Assembly (NCBI GenBank): GCA_009885535.1
Contig: VFKL01000159.1
Coordinates: 1-34,541 of the forward strand
DNA: 34,541 nt
Direction of reading: 5' to 3'
DNA from: Chitinophagaceae bacterium
GTDB lineage: Bacteria; Bacteroidota; Bacteroidia; Chitinophagales; Chitinophagaceae
The position numbers and the translations under genes are program-made. Shown piece after piece: positions 8,503-17,568 of this stretch (positions within the stretch are counted from its first letter, which is position 1; every line of letters begins with the position of its first letter). The notes under the pieces are model-generated. The model was not told where the DNA came from, ran no database searches, and worked only from the letters and a program-made list of their open reading frames with translations.

Positions 8503-11500
8503 CTACATATTTCTTCTATATTGCCCACCAACCTGATAAAGTGCTTGTGTTATTTGCCCCAAACTACAGTACTTAACGGTTTCCATTAATGCTTCAAACA
8601 GGTTTTCGTTTTGAATTGCCACTTGTTGTAATTTTTTAAGTAAGTCAGCAGATTTATCTTGATGTCTTTGTTTAAATGCTTCCAAGGTTGCTATTTGGAA
8701 TTCTTTTTCTACAGTCGTTGATCGAATGACTTCAGTTGGCAAAATGGTTGGAGATCCCTTTTTACTTAAAAATGTGTTTACCCCAACAATAGGATACTCG
8801 CCGGTATGTTTCAACGTTTCGTAGTGTAAACTTTCTTCCTGAATTTTATTGCGTTGATACATTCTTTCCATTGCTCCCAATACGCCACCTCGCTCGGTAA
8901 TTCTGTTAAACTCAGTCATTACGGCTTGTTCAACAAGTGCTGTCATTTCTTCAATTAGGAAAGATCCTTGATTGGGGTTTTCGTTTTTCGCTGTTCCTAA
9001 TTCTCGATTGATGATTAATTGTATCGCCATTGCCCTTCTTACACTTTCTTCTGTTGGCGTTGTTATGGCTTCATCGTAAGCGTTGGTATGTAGAGAGTTG
9101 CAGTTGTCGTAAATGGCGTATAATGCTTGTAATGTAGTACGGATATCGTTGAAATCTATTTCTTGTGCGTGCAAACTTCTGCCACTGGTTTGAATATGGT
9201 ATTTCAATTTTTGACTTCTACTATTGGCTTTGTATTTATTTTTCATAGCCTTAGCCCAAATACGACGAGCCACACGGCCGATAACGCTGTATTCGGGATC
9301 CATTCCATTACTGAAGAAGAAAGACAAATTCGGAGCGAAGTCGTCGATGTTCATTCCTCTGCTCAAATAATATTCTACATAGGTAAATCCATTTGCTAAA
9401 GTAAATGCCAGCTGTGTTATAGGATTAGCGCCAGCTTCAGCGATATGATATCCACTTATACTTACACTATAAAAATTTTCAACCTGATGTTGAATAAAAT
9501 ATTGTTGCACATCGCCCATCAATTTTAGTGCAAACTCTGTTGAAAAAATACAGGTGTTTTGTGCCTGATCTTCTTTTAAAATATCCGCTTGTACGGTTCC
9601 CCTTACTGTTGAAAGTGCTTTTGCTTTTAATTTTTCATACACATCTTTTGGCAACACATCTTCTCCGCTCAAACCTAGCAAACGCAGGCCTAAACCATTA
9701 TTACCTGTTGGCAATGCTCCAGCCATTTCTCCATTTAATGGGGTTACTTCATTTCCATCTGTGCCAATATATTTTGGCAAATCATTTAATTTGAATGTAG
9801 ATTCGATGATTTTATTTACCTCGTCTTTTAAATTGTTTTCAATGATATATTTTTCACATTGTTGATCAATGGCTGCATTCATAAAAAATGCCAACAATAT
9901 CGGAGCTGGTCCATTGATGGTCATGCTCACAGAAGTTTTGGGGTCGCACAAATCAAAACCGCTGTATAATTTTTTCGCATCATCAATCGTAGCAATGCTT
10001 ACACCACTATTTCCGATTTTTCCATAAATGTCTGGCCTTAATGTTGGATCCTCGCCATATAAGGTAACGCTATCAAATGCAGTGCTCAAGCGTTTTGCAG
10101 GCTGTCCAACACTTACATAGTGAAACCTTTTATTCGTTCGCTCTGGTCCACCTTCACCAGCAAACATTCTGGTTGGATCTTCGCCATCTCTTTTTAATGG
10201 AAACACACCAGCGGTATATGGAAATTCTCCAGGTACGTTTTCCTGAAGTTGCCATTGCAAAATATCACCCCAATCTTTATAAGTTGGCAAATACACTTTA
10301 GATATTTTTGATCCAGATAAGCTTTCATACACCAATGGCTGCTTAATAATTTTATCCCTTACCTGAAATTCATAATTCGGTTTTTTATATCGTTCGCAAA
10401 CAGAATGCCATTCCGTTATTAGCTTTTTATTTTCAATCGTAATTTTTGATTCAATGTCATGTAGCGCTTTCTCTAATGCCAATTTTGTTTCATGACTGAT
10501 TTCTGATTTTAATGTTTGTATCGTTCCAGAAATTTGATACCATTTGCTTGCAAGTTCACTCTGTACTTTGGTTTGAGCGTCATATGTATAAATGGTTTCC
10601 GCAATTTCTGAAAGGTACCTAACCCTACTAGCTGGTATTACAGTTGATGGAATATTGGATTCAATTTTTATTATTTCTGAATGAGATGTATTGAAATTTA
10701 TCCCAGTTTTTTCATTGATTTTTTGCATCAACAAGGCAAACAACTCATTTACGCCTGCATCATTAAATTGTGCTGCAATAGATCCAACAATTGGAAGTTC
10801 TTCATCTTTGGCACTCCAAAGTCCATGATTTCGTTTGTATTGTTTGCGCACATCATGAAGCGCATCTAAAGCACCCGCTTTATCAAATTTATTTACACAT
10901 ACCACATCGGCATAATCAAGCATGTTTATTTTTTCCAATTGAGATGGTGCACCATATTCTGGCGTCATCACATACATACTTATTTTGCAATAATCCAAAA
11001 TGGATGCATCACTTTGTCCTACGCCTGCTGATTCTAAAATGATAAAATCGTATCCGGCTTCTTTGCAGATGTCAATGGCATCTTGCACATATTTGCTTAA
11101 TGCTTTATCGCTTTCTCTTGTGGCCAAACTGCGCATGTAAACCCTTGGCGATGAGATAGAATTCATTCGAATACGATCGCCCAATAAAGCGCCACCTGTT
11201 TTTTTCTTTGATGGATCTACCGAAATAACGGCAATTGTTTTGTCTGAATAATTTTGTAAAAATCGTCGCACAATCTCATCTGTAACTGAAGATTTTCCTG
11301 CGCCTCCAGTTCCGGTAATGCCCAACACAGGCGTAGTTGATTTTTCAACGATCGATTTGTTTACGCCTTCAAAACAATCATTTTCAGCTTGGGTTATTTT
11401 TCTGGCTACATAACGAACATCAATTAATTCGCCAAGCGTCATTGGGTTTGTATAATCAAAAGTATGGGTTACGCCAAAATCGCAATGATTTAATAAATCT

Positions 11501-11898
11501 TCAATCATGCCTTCCAATCCCATTGTTCTACCATCATCTGGCGAATAAATTCGGGTAATGCCATACTCATGCAATTCATTTATTTCATCTGGTAAAATGG
11601 TGCCACCTCCACCGCCAAATATTTTTATATGCCCACATCCGTTTTCTTCCAATAAATCTTTCATGTACTTAAAAAACTCAACGTGTCCACCTTGGTAGCT
11701 CGTAATGGCTATTCCTTGAACGTCTTCTTCAATGGCACACTCTACAATTTCTGCCACACTTCTGTTATGTCCAAGGTGAATAATTTCGGCACCCTTACTT
11801 TGAAGAATACGTCTCATTATATTTATGGCCGCATCATGGCCATCAAATAAAGAAGCTGCGGTAACAATACGAATTTTATGTTTAGTAGAAAAGCCCAT
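8503..11898 (-). CDS. icmF: Fused isobutyryl-CoA mutase (IcmF), B12-dependent
   Basis: This 1131-residue fusion has the three IcmF parts in order. The N-terminal cobalamin-binding domain (about 8-140) has [10 protein letters not shown], with His21 as the likely cobalt ligand, and SYQGGH plus a GGGGG loop. A MeaB-like G-protein chaperone follows (about 185-400, P-loop GTGGAGKSS near 196-204, VNKFDKAG). The TIM-barrel mutase domain (about 550-1131) has [10 protein letters not shown] and [10 protein letters not shown]. It interconverts isobutyryl-CoA and n-butyryl-CoA using adenosylcobalamin, with the chaperone domain using GTP to protect cofactor loading. ATG 11898 is preferred over an in-frame TTG nine codons upstream. 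A minus-7 box lies at 11987-11994. Confidence 0.95.
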   Translation of the reverse strand: MGFSTKHKIRIVTAASLFDGHDAAINIMRRILQSKGAEIIHLGHNRSVAEIVECAIEEDVQGIAITSYQGGHVEFFKYMKDLLEENGCGHIKIFGGGGGTILPDEINELHEYGITRIYSPDDGRTMGLEGMIEDLLNHCDFGVTHTFDYTNPMTLGELIDVRYVARKITQAENDCFEGVNKSIVEKSTTPVLGITGTGGAGKSSVTDEIVRRFLQNYSDKTIAVISVDPSKKKTGGALLGDRIRMNSISSPRVYMRSLATRESDKALSKYVQDAIDICKEAGYDFIILESAGVGQSDASILDYCKISMYVMTPEYGAPSQLEKINMLDYADVVCVNKFDKAGALDALHDVRKQYKRNHGLWSAKDEELPIVGSIAAQFNDAGVNELFALLMQKINEKTGINFNTSHSEIIKIESNIPSTVIPASRVRYLSEIAETIYTYDAQTKVQSELASKWYQISGTIQTLKSEISHETKLALEKALHDIESKITIENKKLITEWHSVCERYKKPNYEFQVRDKIIKQPLVYESLSGSKISKVYLPTYKDWGDILQWQLQENVPGEFPYTAGVFPLKRDGEDPTRMFAGEGGPERTNKRFHYVSVGQPAKRLSTAFDSVTLYGEDPTLRPDIYGKIGNSGVSIATIDDAKKLYSGFDLCDPKTSVSMTINGPAPILLAFFMNAAIDQQCEKYIIENNLKDEVNKIIESTFKLNDLPKYIGTDGNEVTPLNGEMAGALPTGNNGLGLRLLGLSGEDVLPKDVYEKLKAKALSTVRGTVQADILKEDQAQNTCIFSTEFALKLMGDVQQYFIQHQVENFYSVSISGYHIAEAGANPITQLAFTLANGFTYVEYYLSRGMNIDDFAPNLSFFFSNGMDPEYSVIGRVARRIWAKAMKNKYKANSRSQKLKYHIQTSGRSLHAQEIDFNDIRTTLQALYAIYDNCNSLHTNAYDEAITTPTEESVRRAMAIQLIINRELGTAKNENPNQGSFLIEEMTALVEQAVMTEFNRITERGGVLGAMERMYQRNKIQEESLHYETLKHTGEYPIVGVNTFLSKKGSPTILPTEVIRSTTVEKEFQIATLEAFKQRHQDKSADLLKKLQQVAIQNENLFEALMETVKYCSLGQITQALYQVGGQYRRNM

Positions 11899-11986
11899 AG
11901 TCGTTTTGATTTTTAATTTTTGCAAACAACATTTTTAGATAATATTAAATTATCGCGTTGTAAATGCCATTTAATTATAATGGGGA

Positions 11987-11994
11987 CAAAATTA
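11987..11994 (-). promoter_or_regulatory. Minus-7 box (TAATTTTG) for icmF
   Basis: On the minus strand this reads TAATTTTG, a perfect TAnnTTTG match in the icmF-rsmA gap. It predicts a leader of about 85 nt for icmF. No minus-33 TTTG is seen at the ideal spacing. Confidence 0.45.
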
Positions 11995-12030
11995 CAGATA
12001 AAAAGGTGCAAAAAAATTTAAAAAACGCAA

Positions 12031-12786
12031 TTAAGAAGACATGCGAAAAGTAAGTGCAGCGAATTCTTCAATGGATAAAGCTTCGGCTCTTTTATTAAAA
12101 ATCTCATCTTGCAAAACTTCAGTAGAAAATTGTGCTTTTAACGCATTTCTCAGTGTTTTTCTACGTTGGTTAAATGCTGCTTTCACCAATACTTTGTAAG
12201 CACGTTCGGATTTTACGTCAAGTGGCGTATTTCTTCTGGTTAATCTAATTACACCACTCATCACTTTGGGTGGTGGGTTGAAGCAATCGGGCGATACATC
12301 AAATAAATATTCAACATCATAAAACGCCTGAATCAAAGCACTCAATACACCATAAACTTTAGAGCCAGGTCCTGATGCTGCTCTTTGAGCCACTTCTTTT
12401 TGAAACATACCAATCACAACGGGAACTTGATCTTTCCAGTCAATTACTTTAAATAAAATTTGAGTGGAAATATTATACGGGAAGTTTCCAATAACAGTAA
12501 ATGGTTCGTCAAATGGAATTTCCGTTTGCAAAAAATCAGCAGCAATTATTTTATCAGATAAAACAGGGTATTTGTTTTTTAAGTAACCTATTTTCTCGTC
12601 ATCCAATTCAACTGCCTTGAAATTGATGTCATCTAATTTAATTAAATACTGCGTTAATGCACCCGCTCCTGGACCAACTTCTAACAAATTCTGATAAGGA
12701 TGCTTAGACAATGCGTCCATTATTTTTTCTAATGTAGGCGTGTCTTTTAGAAAATGCTGTCCCAGTGATTTTTTTATAGTGTACAT
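12031..12786 (-). CDS. rsmA: 16S rRNA dimethyladenosine transferase (RsmA/KsgA)
   Basis: This 251-residue SAM-dependent enzyme dimethylates two adjacent adenosines near the 3' end of 16S rRNA during late 30S maturation. Motifs: KKSLGQHFLKD at the N-terminus, SAM-binding LLEVGPGAGALTQYL, acidic VELDDE, catalytic GNFPYNIST, and the C-terminal FNQRRKTLRNAL. Length is normal. It is divergent from pdxA, with which rsmA is commonly linked in other bacteria. A perfect minus-7 box ends 5 nt before the ATG, predicting a leaderless or nearly leaderless transcript. Confidence 0.97.
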   Translation of the reverse strand: MYTIKKSLGQHFLKDTPTLEKIMDALSKHPYQNLLEVGPGAGALTQYLIKLDDINFKAVELDDEKIGYLKNKYPVLSDKIIAADFLQTEIPFDEPFTVIGNFPYNISTQILFKVIDWKDQVPVVIGMFQKEVAQRAASGPGSKVYGVLSALIQAFYDVEYLFDVSPDCFNPPPKVMSGVIRLTRRNTPLDVKSERAYKVLVKAAFNQRRKTLRNALKAQFSTEVLQDEIFNKRAEALSIEEFAALTFRMSS

Positions 12787-12791
12787 CAGGG

Positions 12792-12799
12792 CAAAGATA
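12792..12799 (-). promoter_or_regulatory. Minus-7 box (TATCTTTG) for rsmA, 5 nt from the ATG
   Basis: The minus strand reads TATCTTTG, a perfect TAnnTTTG. Its last base is 12792 and the rsmA ATG begins at 12786, so transcription should start within one or two bases of the start codon. Confidence 0.6.
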
Positions 12800-12810
12800 A
12801 GGGGATATAA

Positions 12811-13039
12811 GGTTTAAGTCGCTACGCTGGTTTAACGTTTAATGGTTTAATGGTTGGAAGCATTCAAGGTTTTAAATGTTTAAAACGCTACGCTGGTTTA
12901 ATGGTTTAATGGTTGGAAGTATTTTAGCTTTTAGAACTTGCTTCTTTGATTGGGAAAATCCGGTCAACTTTTAAATCCTTAAACCAACAAAGTGAATTAA
13001 ACCAGCGAAGCGACTTAAACCATCGTAGCGTCTTAAACC
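12811..13039. repeat. Direct and inverted repeats filling the rsmA-pdxA gap
   Basis: A 25-nt arm at 12811-12835 is complementary at 24 of 25 positions to 12997-13021. A second partial complement of the left arm lies at about 13025-13039. Inside, CGCTACGCTGGTTTA occurs twice (12820-12834 and 12886-12900), each followed by copies of GGTTTAAT and GGTTGGAAG. The 309-bp divergent gap (12787-13095) consists mostly of this material. It holds no credible gene, although one frame stays open through it ahead of pdxA. Confidence 0.85.
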
Positions 13040-13067
13040 TTCTTACTGATTTAAACTCCTTTTTTCG

Positions 13068-13075
13068 TATTTTTA
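13068..13075 (+). promoter_or_regulatory. Near-consensus minus-7 box (TATTTTTA) for pdxA
   Basis: TATTTTTA differs from TAnnTTTG at the last base and lies 20 nt before the pdxA ATG at 13096. It supports the ATG start over the longer open frame. Confidence 0.35.
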
Positions 13076-13095
13076 CCGCTCAATTTATAAAGCGC

Positions 13096-14190
13096 ATGAG
13101 TGTAATAGCAGATCAAAAGCCAATTATTGGATTCAGTTGTGGTGATATCAACGGAATTGGAATCGAACTTATCATCAAAGTATTGAATGATAACCGCATA
13201 TTAGACATTTGTACACCCGTTATTTTTGGAAATAACAAGGCCATTAATTTTTATAGAAAATCATTGCCTGATGTAAATATCAACTTTTCGATTATAAAAG
13301 ATTCTACAAAAATAAATCCAAAACAGGTTAATGTATTTCATGTTTGGGAAGAAGATGTTGCCATTACACCGGGTGAAATGAACGATACCGGCGGAAAATA
13401 TGCTATTTTAAGTCTTTCTGTTGCGGCTGAAGCATTAAAAGCTGGAAAAATTGATGGTTTGGTCACAGCACCCATTCATAAAAAAAATATTCAGTCTGAT
13501 ACTTTTAATCACACCGGTCATACCCCATATTTACAAAAATTATTTGGCGTTCAAGATGTAGTGATGTTGATGGTTGCAGAAAATATGAAGATAGGTTTGC
13601 TTACAGAACACTTGCCCGTAAAAGATGTAGCTCAGGTAATTACAAAAGAAAAAATCCTCAGCAAACTTAATCTCATCAATCAATCGTTGAAAAGAGACTT
13701 TAATATTGTAAAACCTAAAATTGCGATTTTGGGTTTAAATCCACATGCTGGAGATGAAGGATTAATTGGAAAAGAAGAAATTGAAATTATAAAGCCGGCT
13801 ATTCAAACAGCAAAATCCAAAGATATATTTTGCTTTGGTCCATATAGTGCAGATGCGTTCTTCGCAAGAGGACAATATGAAAAATTCGATGCCGTTCTTG
13901 CATTGTATCACGATCAAGGGTTGATCCCTTTTAAATCACTTTCATTGGGCGAAGGGGTAAATTTTACCGCTGGCTTAACTGGTGTAAGAACTTCTCCAGA
14001 TCATGGAACTGCTTTTGATATTGCAGGTAAAGGGATCGCAGATGAAACGTCAATGCGACAAGCGCTTTTTACTTGCATTGATATTATTCACAATAGAAAA
14101 GAATACGATACACAACGTGCTAATCCTTTAAGAAAATTGAGTAAGAATGTTTTGGCTAATGCAGTTGATGAGAAAATATTGGAAGATTAA
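13096..14190 (+). CDS. pdxA: 4-hydroxythreonine-4-phosphate dehydrogenase (PdxA)
   Basis: This 364-residue NAD-dependent dehydrogenase of the DXP-dependent vitamin B6 pathway oxidises 4-phosphohydroxy-L-threonine. Its product condenses with deoxyxylulose phosphate via PdxJ. Motifs: FSCGDINGIGIELI at the N-terminus, NHTGHTPYL, LNPHAGDEGLIGKEE, ALYHDQGLIPFK and SPDHGTAFDIAGKG; the histidines in these blocks form the divalent-metal site. ATG 13096 is chosen. The frame is open for 50 more codons upstream, but those codons are read from the repeat block (residues like SLNQQSELNQRS) and lack family similarity. It converges with the LolA-like gene, 12 bp apart. Confidence 0.96.
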   Translation: MSVIADQKPIIGFSCGDINGIGIELIIKVLNDNRILDICTPVIFGNNKAINFYRKSLPDVNINFSIIKDSTKINPKQVNVFHVWEEDVAITPGEMNDTGGKYAILSLSVAAEALKAGKIDGLVTAPIHKKNIQSDTFNHTGHTPYLQKLFGVQDVVMLMVAENMKIGLLTEHLPVKDVAQVITKEKILSKLNLINQSLKRDFNIVKPKIAILGLNPHAGDEGLIGKEEIEIIKPAIQTAKSKDIFCFGPYSADAFFARGQYEKFDAVLALYHDQGLIPFKSLSLGEGVNFTAGLTGVRTSPDHGTAFDIAGKGIADETSMRQALFTCIDIIHNRKEYDTQRANPLRKLSKNVLANAVDEKILED

Positions 14191-14202
14191 ATTCCTGCAT
14201 TT

Positions 14203-14901
14203 TTAATTAAATAAAACATCTGAAATTCCTTTGTTAATGATGTAACTAGTAATGGTAATTTCAGCCTGTCCTTTTTTGTTTTTCAAATCAGTGGATACTT
14301 TTTTGGTTTCTGCTCCATCATCAAAATCAAACGTAATTCCTTTAGGCAATTTGTAATCCTTGGTATTAAAAGAGAAAAGAATTCTATCTGGCAATCCGTA
14401 TTTTAAATAATTTTTGTACACCATTTCCAGCTCATAGGTGCCGTTTTCTCTAGTGGTGGTTTTGCTTTTTAAAATAACCAAATTTACTGGATCAATGTAA
14501 AGTGTAGAAAGCACAATTTCATTGTTGTCGTCATTGGGCAGCAGGCGAGCGATTCTTACTAAAGTATTTCCCATTTTTTCTGTACCTGCGTCTATAATCG
14601 TGTAATTATTATCTGAAAATAAATTATTCATATTTAAACTCATAGCACCTTTTGGAATAAATGAAACGCCTTTTTCACTTTTCAATTTTAGCTTGTTAGG
14701 GCGTTTAAAAAATAGCTTTACATTGGCAATCGGAATTTTAAGAAATGCAACATTCGTTTTCATTTTTCCAGAAGCTTCGTAATCAGAAACTAAATCGATT
14801 TTCTTTTTTACTTGAGATACAATTTGCTTTATATCTTGAGCTGCAACACAAACAGGGATAATTATTGTGAGGATAAAAGTTGTAATCAATGTTTTAATCA
14901 T
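14203..14901 (-). CDS. Exported LolA-like (outer-membrane lipoprotein-sorting fold) protein
   Basis: The 232-residue protein has a signal peptide (about residues 1-20, hydrophobic core and cleavage near VAAQ). A beta-rich domain resembling LolA/LolB-fold proteins follows: IKQIVSQVKKKIDLVSDYEASGKMK, then FFKRPNKLKLKS, and a late YLKYGLPDRILF block. There is no lipobox, so it is probably periplasmic. ATG 14901 is chosen over an upstream ATG at 14952 because the signal peptide starts here. It is the last gene of a four-gene operon, 10 bp after the ABC permease gene, suggesting it carries or senses the transported hydrophobic substrate. The family call is by pattern and is moderately secure. Confidence 0.68.
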   Translation of the reverse strand: MIKTLITTFILTIIIPVCVAAQDIKQIVSQVKKKIDLVSDYEASGKMKTNVAFLKIPIANVKLFFKRPNKLKLKSEKGVSFIPKGAMSLNMNNLFSDNNYTIIDAGTEKMGNTLVRIARLLPNDDNNEIVLSTLYIDPVNLVILKSKTTTRENGTYELEMVYKNYLKYGLPDRILFSFNTKDYKLPKGITFDFDDGAETKKVSTDLKNKKGQAEITITSYIINKGISDVLFN

Positions 14902-14911
14902 GGGTAATTTT

Positions 14912-15805
14912 TTAGGATAAAATATCTTTTTTTCTAAAAGCAGCAATGGCAATCCCTAAAAATAAAGCGATATGTGCCAACAAAATACCTAAGCTTTTTC
15001 TAATCGAGCCCCAATTTTCAATGCTGCCTTTTATGGGTTGTCCTTCATCATTAATGCCAATGTAAAAAAATCCTTTCCATCCCACCAAATAAGAAGTGAA
15101 TAAATATGGCTTAACGTTTTTATCAATTATGGGCATATTTAAATTAGAAACTATGGTAAAAAAAATAACGATACAAACAGTAGCAACAATTGGTCCAATT
15201 GAATTTTCGGCAAACACAGAAAGTAAAATGGAAAGCGCAGCAATAACAGTTAGTGCAATGGCAGCATAACCAAAAGCAGCAAAATATCTCCAAAGGATAT
15301 CGTCTTTTGTGATTTGTAAAATTTGAGATTCTTCGCCCTTTGCCCTAAAAATAAGCATGTCATCCACACCAAAAATAGCCATACTTAAAAAAAGTGCAAT
15401 AATTGCCATCCAAATCAATAACACAACCGTAAATATAAAAGAGGCAAAAAATTTAACCAACAACAATTGGGTACGGCTAATCGGTTTAGTCAATAATAAC
15501 CTTAACGTACCCATATTGGCTTCTCCAGAAATGGCATCTCCCGCTATCAATGCAATCAAAATTGGGACCTGAATTAATAAAGTGTTTAAAATAATGTAAC
15601 ACATAAAATACCCGTTGATCGCTTTCGATTTGTCAAGCTCAAAGTTATCCTGAATGTTTTGCATCATTAAATTCATGTAGCTTTCTCCATCTGCTTTAAA
15701 TGCAAATTGAAAAATCATCACAATGGCAGCAATCGCTGCAAACGCTATGTAGGTACGCGGACGTTTTGAAATCTTGAACAACTCAATTTGAAGCAGGTTC
15801 CACAT
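14912..15805 (-). CDS. ABC-2 type transporter permease
   Basis: The 297-residue membrane protein has about six hydrophobic helices and the ABC-2 permease layout. A first helix follows the short cytoplasmic FKISKRPRTY start, a large extracytoplasmic loop comes next, and DAISGEANMGTLRLLLTKPISR, the coupling region typical of NatB/BcrB-like permeases, follows. It lies 1 bp downstream of its ATPase gene and 10 bp upstream of the LolA-like gene, so it is translationally clustered. The direction is presumably export, as for most ABC-2 systems. The substrate is unknown. Confidence 0.88.
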   Translation of the reverse strand: MWNLLQIELFKISKRPRTYIAFAAIAAIVMIFQFAFKADGESYMNLMMQNIQDNFELDKSKAINGYFMCYIILNTLLIQVPILIALIAGDAISGEANMGTLRLLLTKPISRTQLLLVKFFASFIFTVVLLIWMAIIALFLSMAIFGVDDMLIFRAKGEESQILQITKDDILWRYFAAFGYAAIALTVIAALSILLSVFAENSIGPIVATVCIVIFFTIVSNLNMPIIDKNVKPYLFTSYLVGWKGFFYIGINDEGQPIKGSIENWGSIRKSLGILLAHIALFLGIAIAAFRKKDILS

Positions 15806-15806
15806 A

Positions 15807-16715
15807 TTATTCTGGTTTAGTTAAGTTCAAAAAATAATCTTCTAATGAATGCCTTGGTTTTACTTCAATAATTTGAATTTTGGATTCCACCATAAATTGT
15901 ATTAAAGTAGAAATTTCATGTTTGTTTATAGTCAACCGGATTTTTTCATTCACATCCACGATCATTGAAGCATAAACAGATTTTTTTAAAACAGAGGTAG
16001 CAAATATATTGTCTGTTGTTTCTAATTCAACCAAAGTTTTGGAAGGGTCAAGCAATTCATTTACAAAACCTTCAACAATTTTTTTTCCTTTGTGGATAAT
16101 AATCATCCGGTTTGCAATCAATTCAATTTCACTCAAAAGATGAGAAGAAACAATTACCGTTTTCCCCATTTCGTTGCTTAATTTTAAAATCAAATTTCTT
16201 ATGTCTGCAATCCCTTGAGGGTCTAAACCATTAGTAGGTTCATCCAAAATAATTAAATCAGGATTATGCACTAAAGCAATGCCAATACCTAATCTTTGTT
16301 TCATTCCTTGGCTATATGTTTTCACCTTGCTCTCACTTCGATCTGCAAGCCCTACCATATCGAGTTGGTCCATCAACAATTTATGTGTAACGTTGATGTT
16401 GCTCAACTTAGCAAACAACTTTAAATTTTCATAAGCCGTTAAGTATTTGTACAAATCAGGCCGTTCAATAACTGCGCCAATCTTTGATAAAATTTCATGC
16501 CTGTTCTTTGAAAGCGACATGCCAAAAATATTTATTTCTCCTGCTGTTGGTTCAATCAAAGTAAGCATCATTCTGATGGTAGTAGATTTTCCGGCACCAT
16601 TTTGTCCCAAAAAACCATACACATCACCACTGTTAACAGAGAATGATAAATCATCCACAGCTGTCAAGTCTTTAAATTTTTTTGAAAGATGTTTTATTTC
16701 AAGAATTGTATTCAT
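15807..16715 (-). CDS. ABC transporter ATP-binding protein (BcrA/NatA type)
   Basis: The 302-residue nucleotide-binding subunit has Walker A GQNGAGKST at 37-45, ABC signature YSQGMKQR at 134-141, Walker B LIILDEP at 154-160 and an SSHLLSEIE switch histidine region. A C-terminal extension of about 80 residues follows, as in bacitracin/Nat-type exporters. It pairs with the adjacent ABC-2 permease (1-bp spacing) and follows a winged-helix regulator by 33 bp, so the operon is probably under that regulator's control. The operon could serve drug, lipid or lipoprotein export. Sequence alone does not decide. Confidence 0.92.
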   Translation of the reverse strand: MNTILEIKHLSKKFKDLTAVDDLSFSVNSGDVYGFLGQNGAGKSTTIRMMLTLIEPTAGEINIFGMSLSKNRHEILSKIGAVIERPDLYKYLTAYENLKLFAKLSNINVTHKLLMDQLDMVGLADRSESKVKTYSQGMKQRLGIGIALVHNPDLIILDEPTNGLDPQGIADIRNLILKLSNEMGKTVIVSSHLLSEIELIANRMIIIHKGKKIVEGFVNELLDPSKTLVELETTDNIFATSVLKKSVYASMIVDVNEKIRLTINKHEISTLIQFMVESKIQIIEVKPRHSLEDYFLNLTKPE

Positions 16716-16748
16716 ACTAATGTTATAACGCTATAAAATTGATATAGT

Positions 16749-17033
16749 TTATTTTTCTAAAAAACTATTTAAGCTCGCGATAAAATCTTCAAAAGCAATA
16801 ATTCCTATTGGTGTAATTCTACAAATGGTTTGCGGATAATTGCCTTTAAATTTTTTATCTATTTCTACAAATTTAGCGGCATACAACTTTTGAATTTGCA
16901 CACTTAAATTTCCTGATGTTAATTTCAATTCCTCTTTAATTTTTGTGAATTCCACTTCATACGTATTGTACAATAAACCAACAATAGCAAGTCGAGACTC
17001 AGAAAGAAATATCGGGTTAAAGCGTTTATCCAT
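16749..17033 (-). CDS. Small winged-helix transcriptional regulator
   Basis: This 94-residue protein consists of one winged helix-turn-helix domain. SESRLAIVGLLYNTYEVEFTKIKEELKLTSGNLSVQIQKLYAAKFVEIDKKF gives helix-turn-helix and wing, and a C-terminal helix (FEDFIASLNSFLEK) probably dimerises. It resembles the HTH_34/MarR-like single-domain regulators that sit first in ABC exporter operons. It is the first gene of the operon with ATPase, permease and LolA-like protein, which suggests autoregulation of that operon, possibly by the exported compound. No effector pocket can be recognised. Confidence 0.82.
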   Translation of the reverse strand: MDKRFNPIFLSESRLAIVGLLYNTYEVEFTKIKEELKLTSGNLSVQIQKLYAAKFVEIDKKFKGNYPQTICRITPIGIIAFEDFIASLNSFLEK

Positions 17034-17411
17034 GTTATTAAATTAAAAACTAATGCCATTATAAATAAAAAACATAATTAGAAAATGAATCAATTATCCT
17101 TCATATTTGGTGGTTTTTTTTAAGAAAATGATCAAATATGTCCACTAGTTTTAAATAATCGTGTCAAAAATCCATAATACTGCTTATTTTTTTTATTCAA
17201 CATGTAAATTAGTTTGCAATATAAACTAAATTAATTTTTCTATTGAAATGTTAAAGAATTTTTTTAAAATTGATTTTATATAATTTTTTTAAACTAATAT
17301 ATTGTTGATAATGAATTAGTTATTTATAATTTAATTAATAATGTATAATTGAGCGGGGTATAAACTTATTCACAATTTCAAAAAAATATTTTTTTTTTTA
17401 AGGGCAATTTG

Positions 17412-17419
17412 TAATTTAG
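17412..17419 (+). promoter_or_regulatory. Near-consensus minus-7 box (TAATTTAG) upstream of an orphan hairpin
   Basis: TAATTTAG differs from TAnnTTTG at one base and matches the box used by the transposase gene at 34313-34320. A transcript from here would begin near 17425 and reach the hairpin at 17450-17471 after about 25 nt. No TTTG minus-33 is present (T-run instead). Confidence 0.35.
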
Positions 17420-17449
17420 CATCAGAATTTAATGGGTTAGTAAGTTCTA

Positions 17450-17471
17450 GGGTTAGCAGAAATGCTGACCC
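17450..17471 (+). terminator. Hairpin terminator upstream of radA, without an upstream gene
   Basis: GGGTTAGCA and TGCTGACCC form a 9-bp stem (one G-T wobble) with a stable GAAA tetraloop, followed by a T-rich stretch (TTTTACTTTTATA). A second copy of GGGTTAG at 17434-17440 could pair with the same right arm. No plus-strand gene precedes it for more than 3 kb, so it marks either a short RNA or a radA leader attenuator. Confidence 0.65.
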
Positions 17472-17568
17472 TTTTACTTTTATATATTTTCTTTTTTCTG
17501 CCTTTTCTTTTTTTAGTAAAATAAGTTCAGTTTTTTTTCTTTAGCCATTTTGCATTTACATTTACTGC

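Larger units (their letters stand above)
17034..17568. other. 535-bp very AT-rich divergent gap without a gene
   Basis: This gap separates the leftward ABC operon from rightward radA. From 17041 to about 17400 it is extremely A+T-rich with long T runs, and no frame codes for a plausible protein. TTATTCACA at 17367-17375 matches the loose DnaA-box pattern TTWTNCACA, and TGTTGATAA at about 17303-17311 is a one-mismatch relative on the other strand. A promoter-like TAATTTAG at 17412-17419 and a hairpin at 17450-17471 follow. Confidence 0.7.

Noticed and set aside
12946-13095. 50-codon N-terminal extension of PdxA
   Set aside because: The codons are read from the inverted-repeat block, lack similarity to PdxA, and a better ATG with a minus-7-like box is at 13096.
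17433-17441. Leader peptide before the orphan terminator
   Set aside because: The only ATG there (17433) is followed after one codon by a stop (ATG GGT TAG), so no meaningful leader peptide exists.
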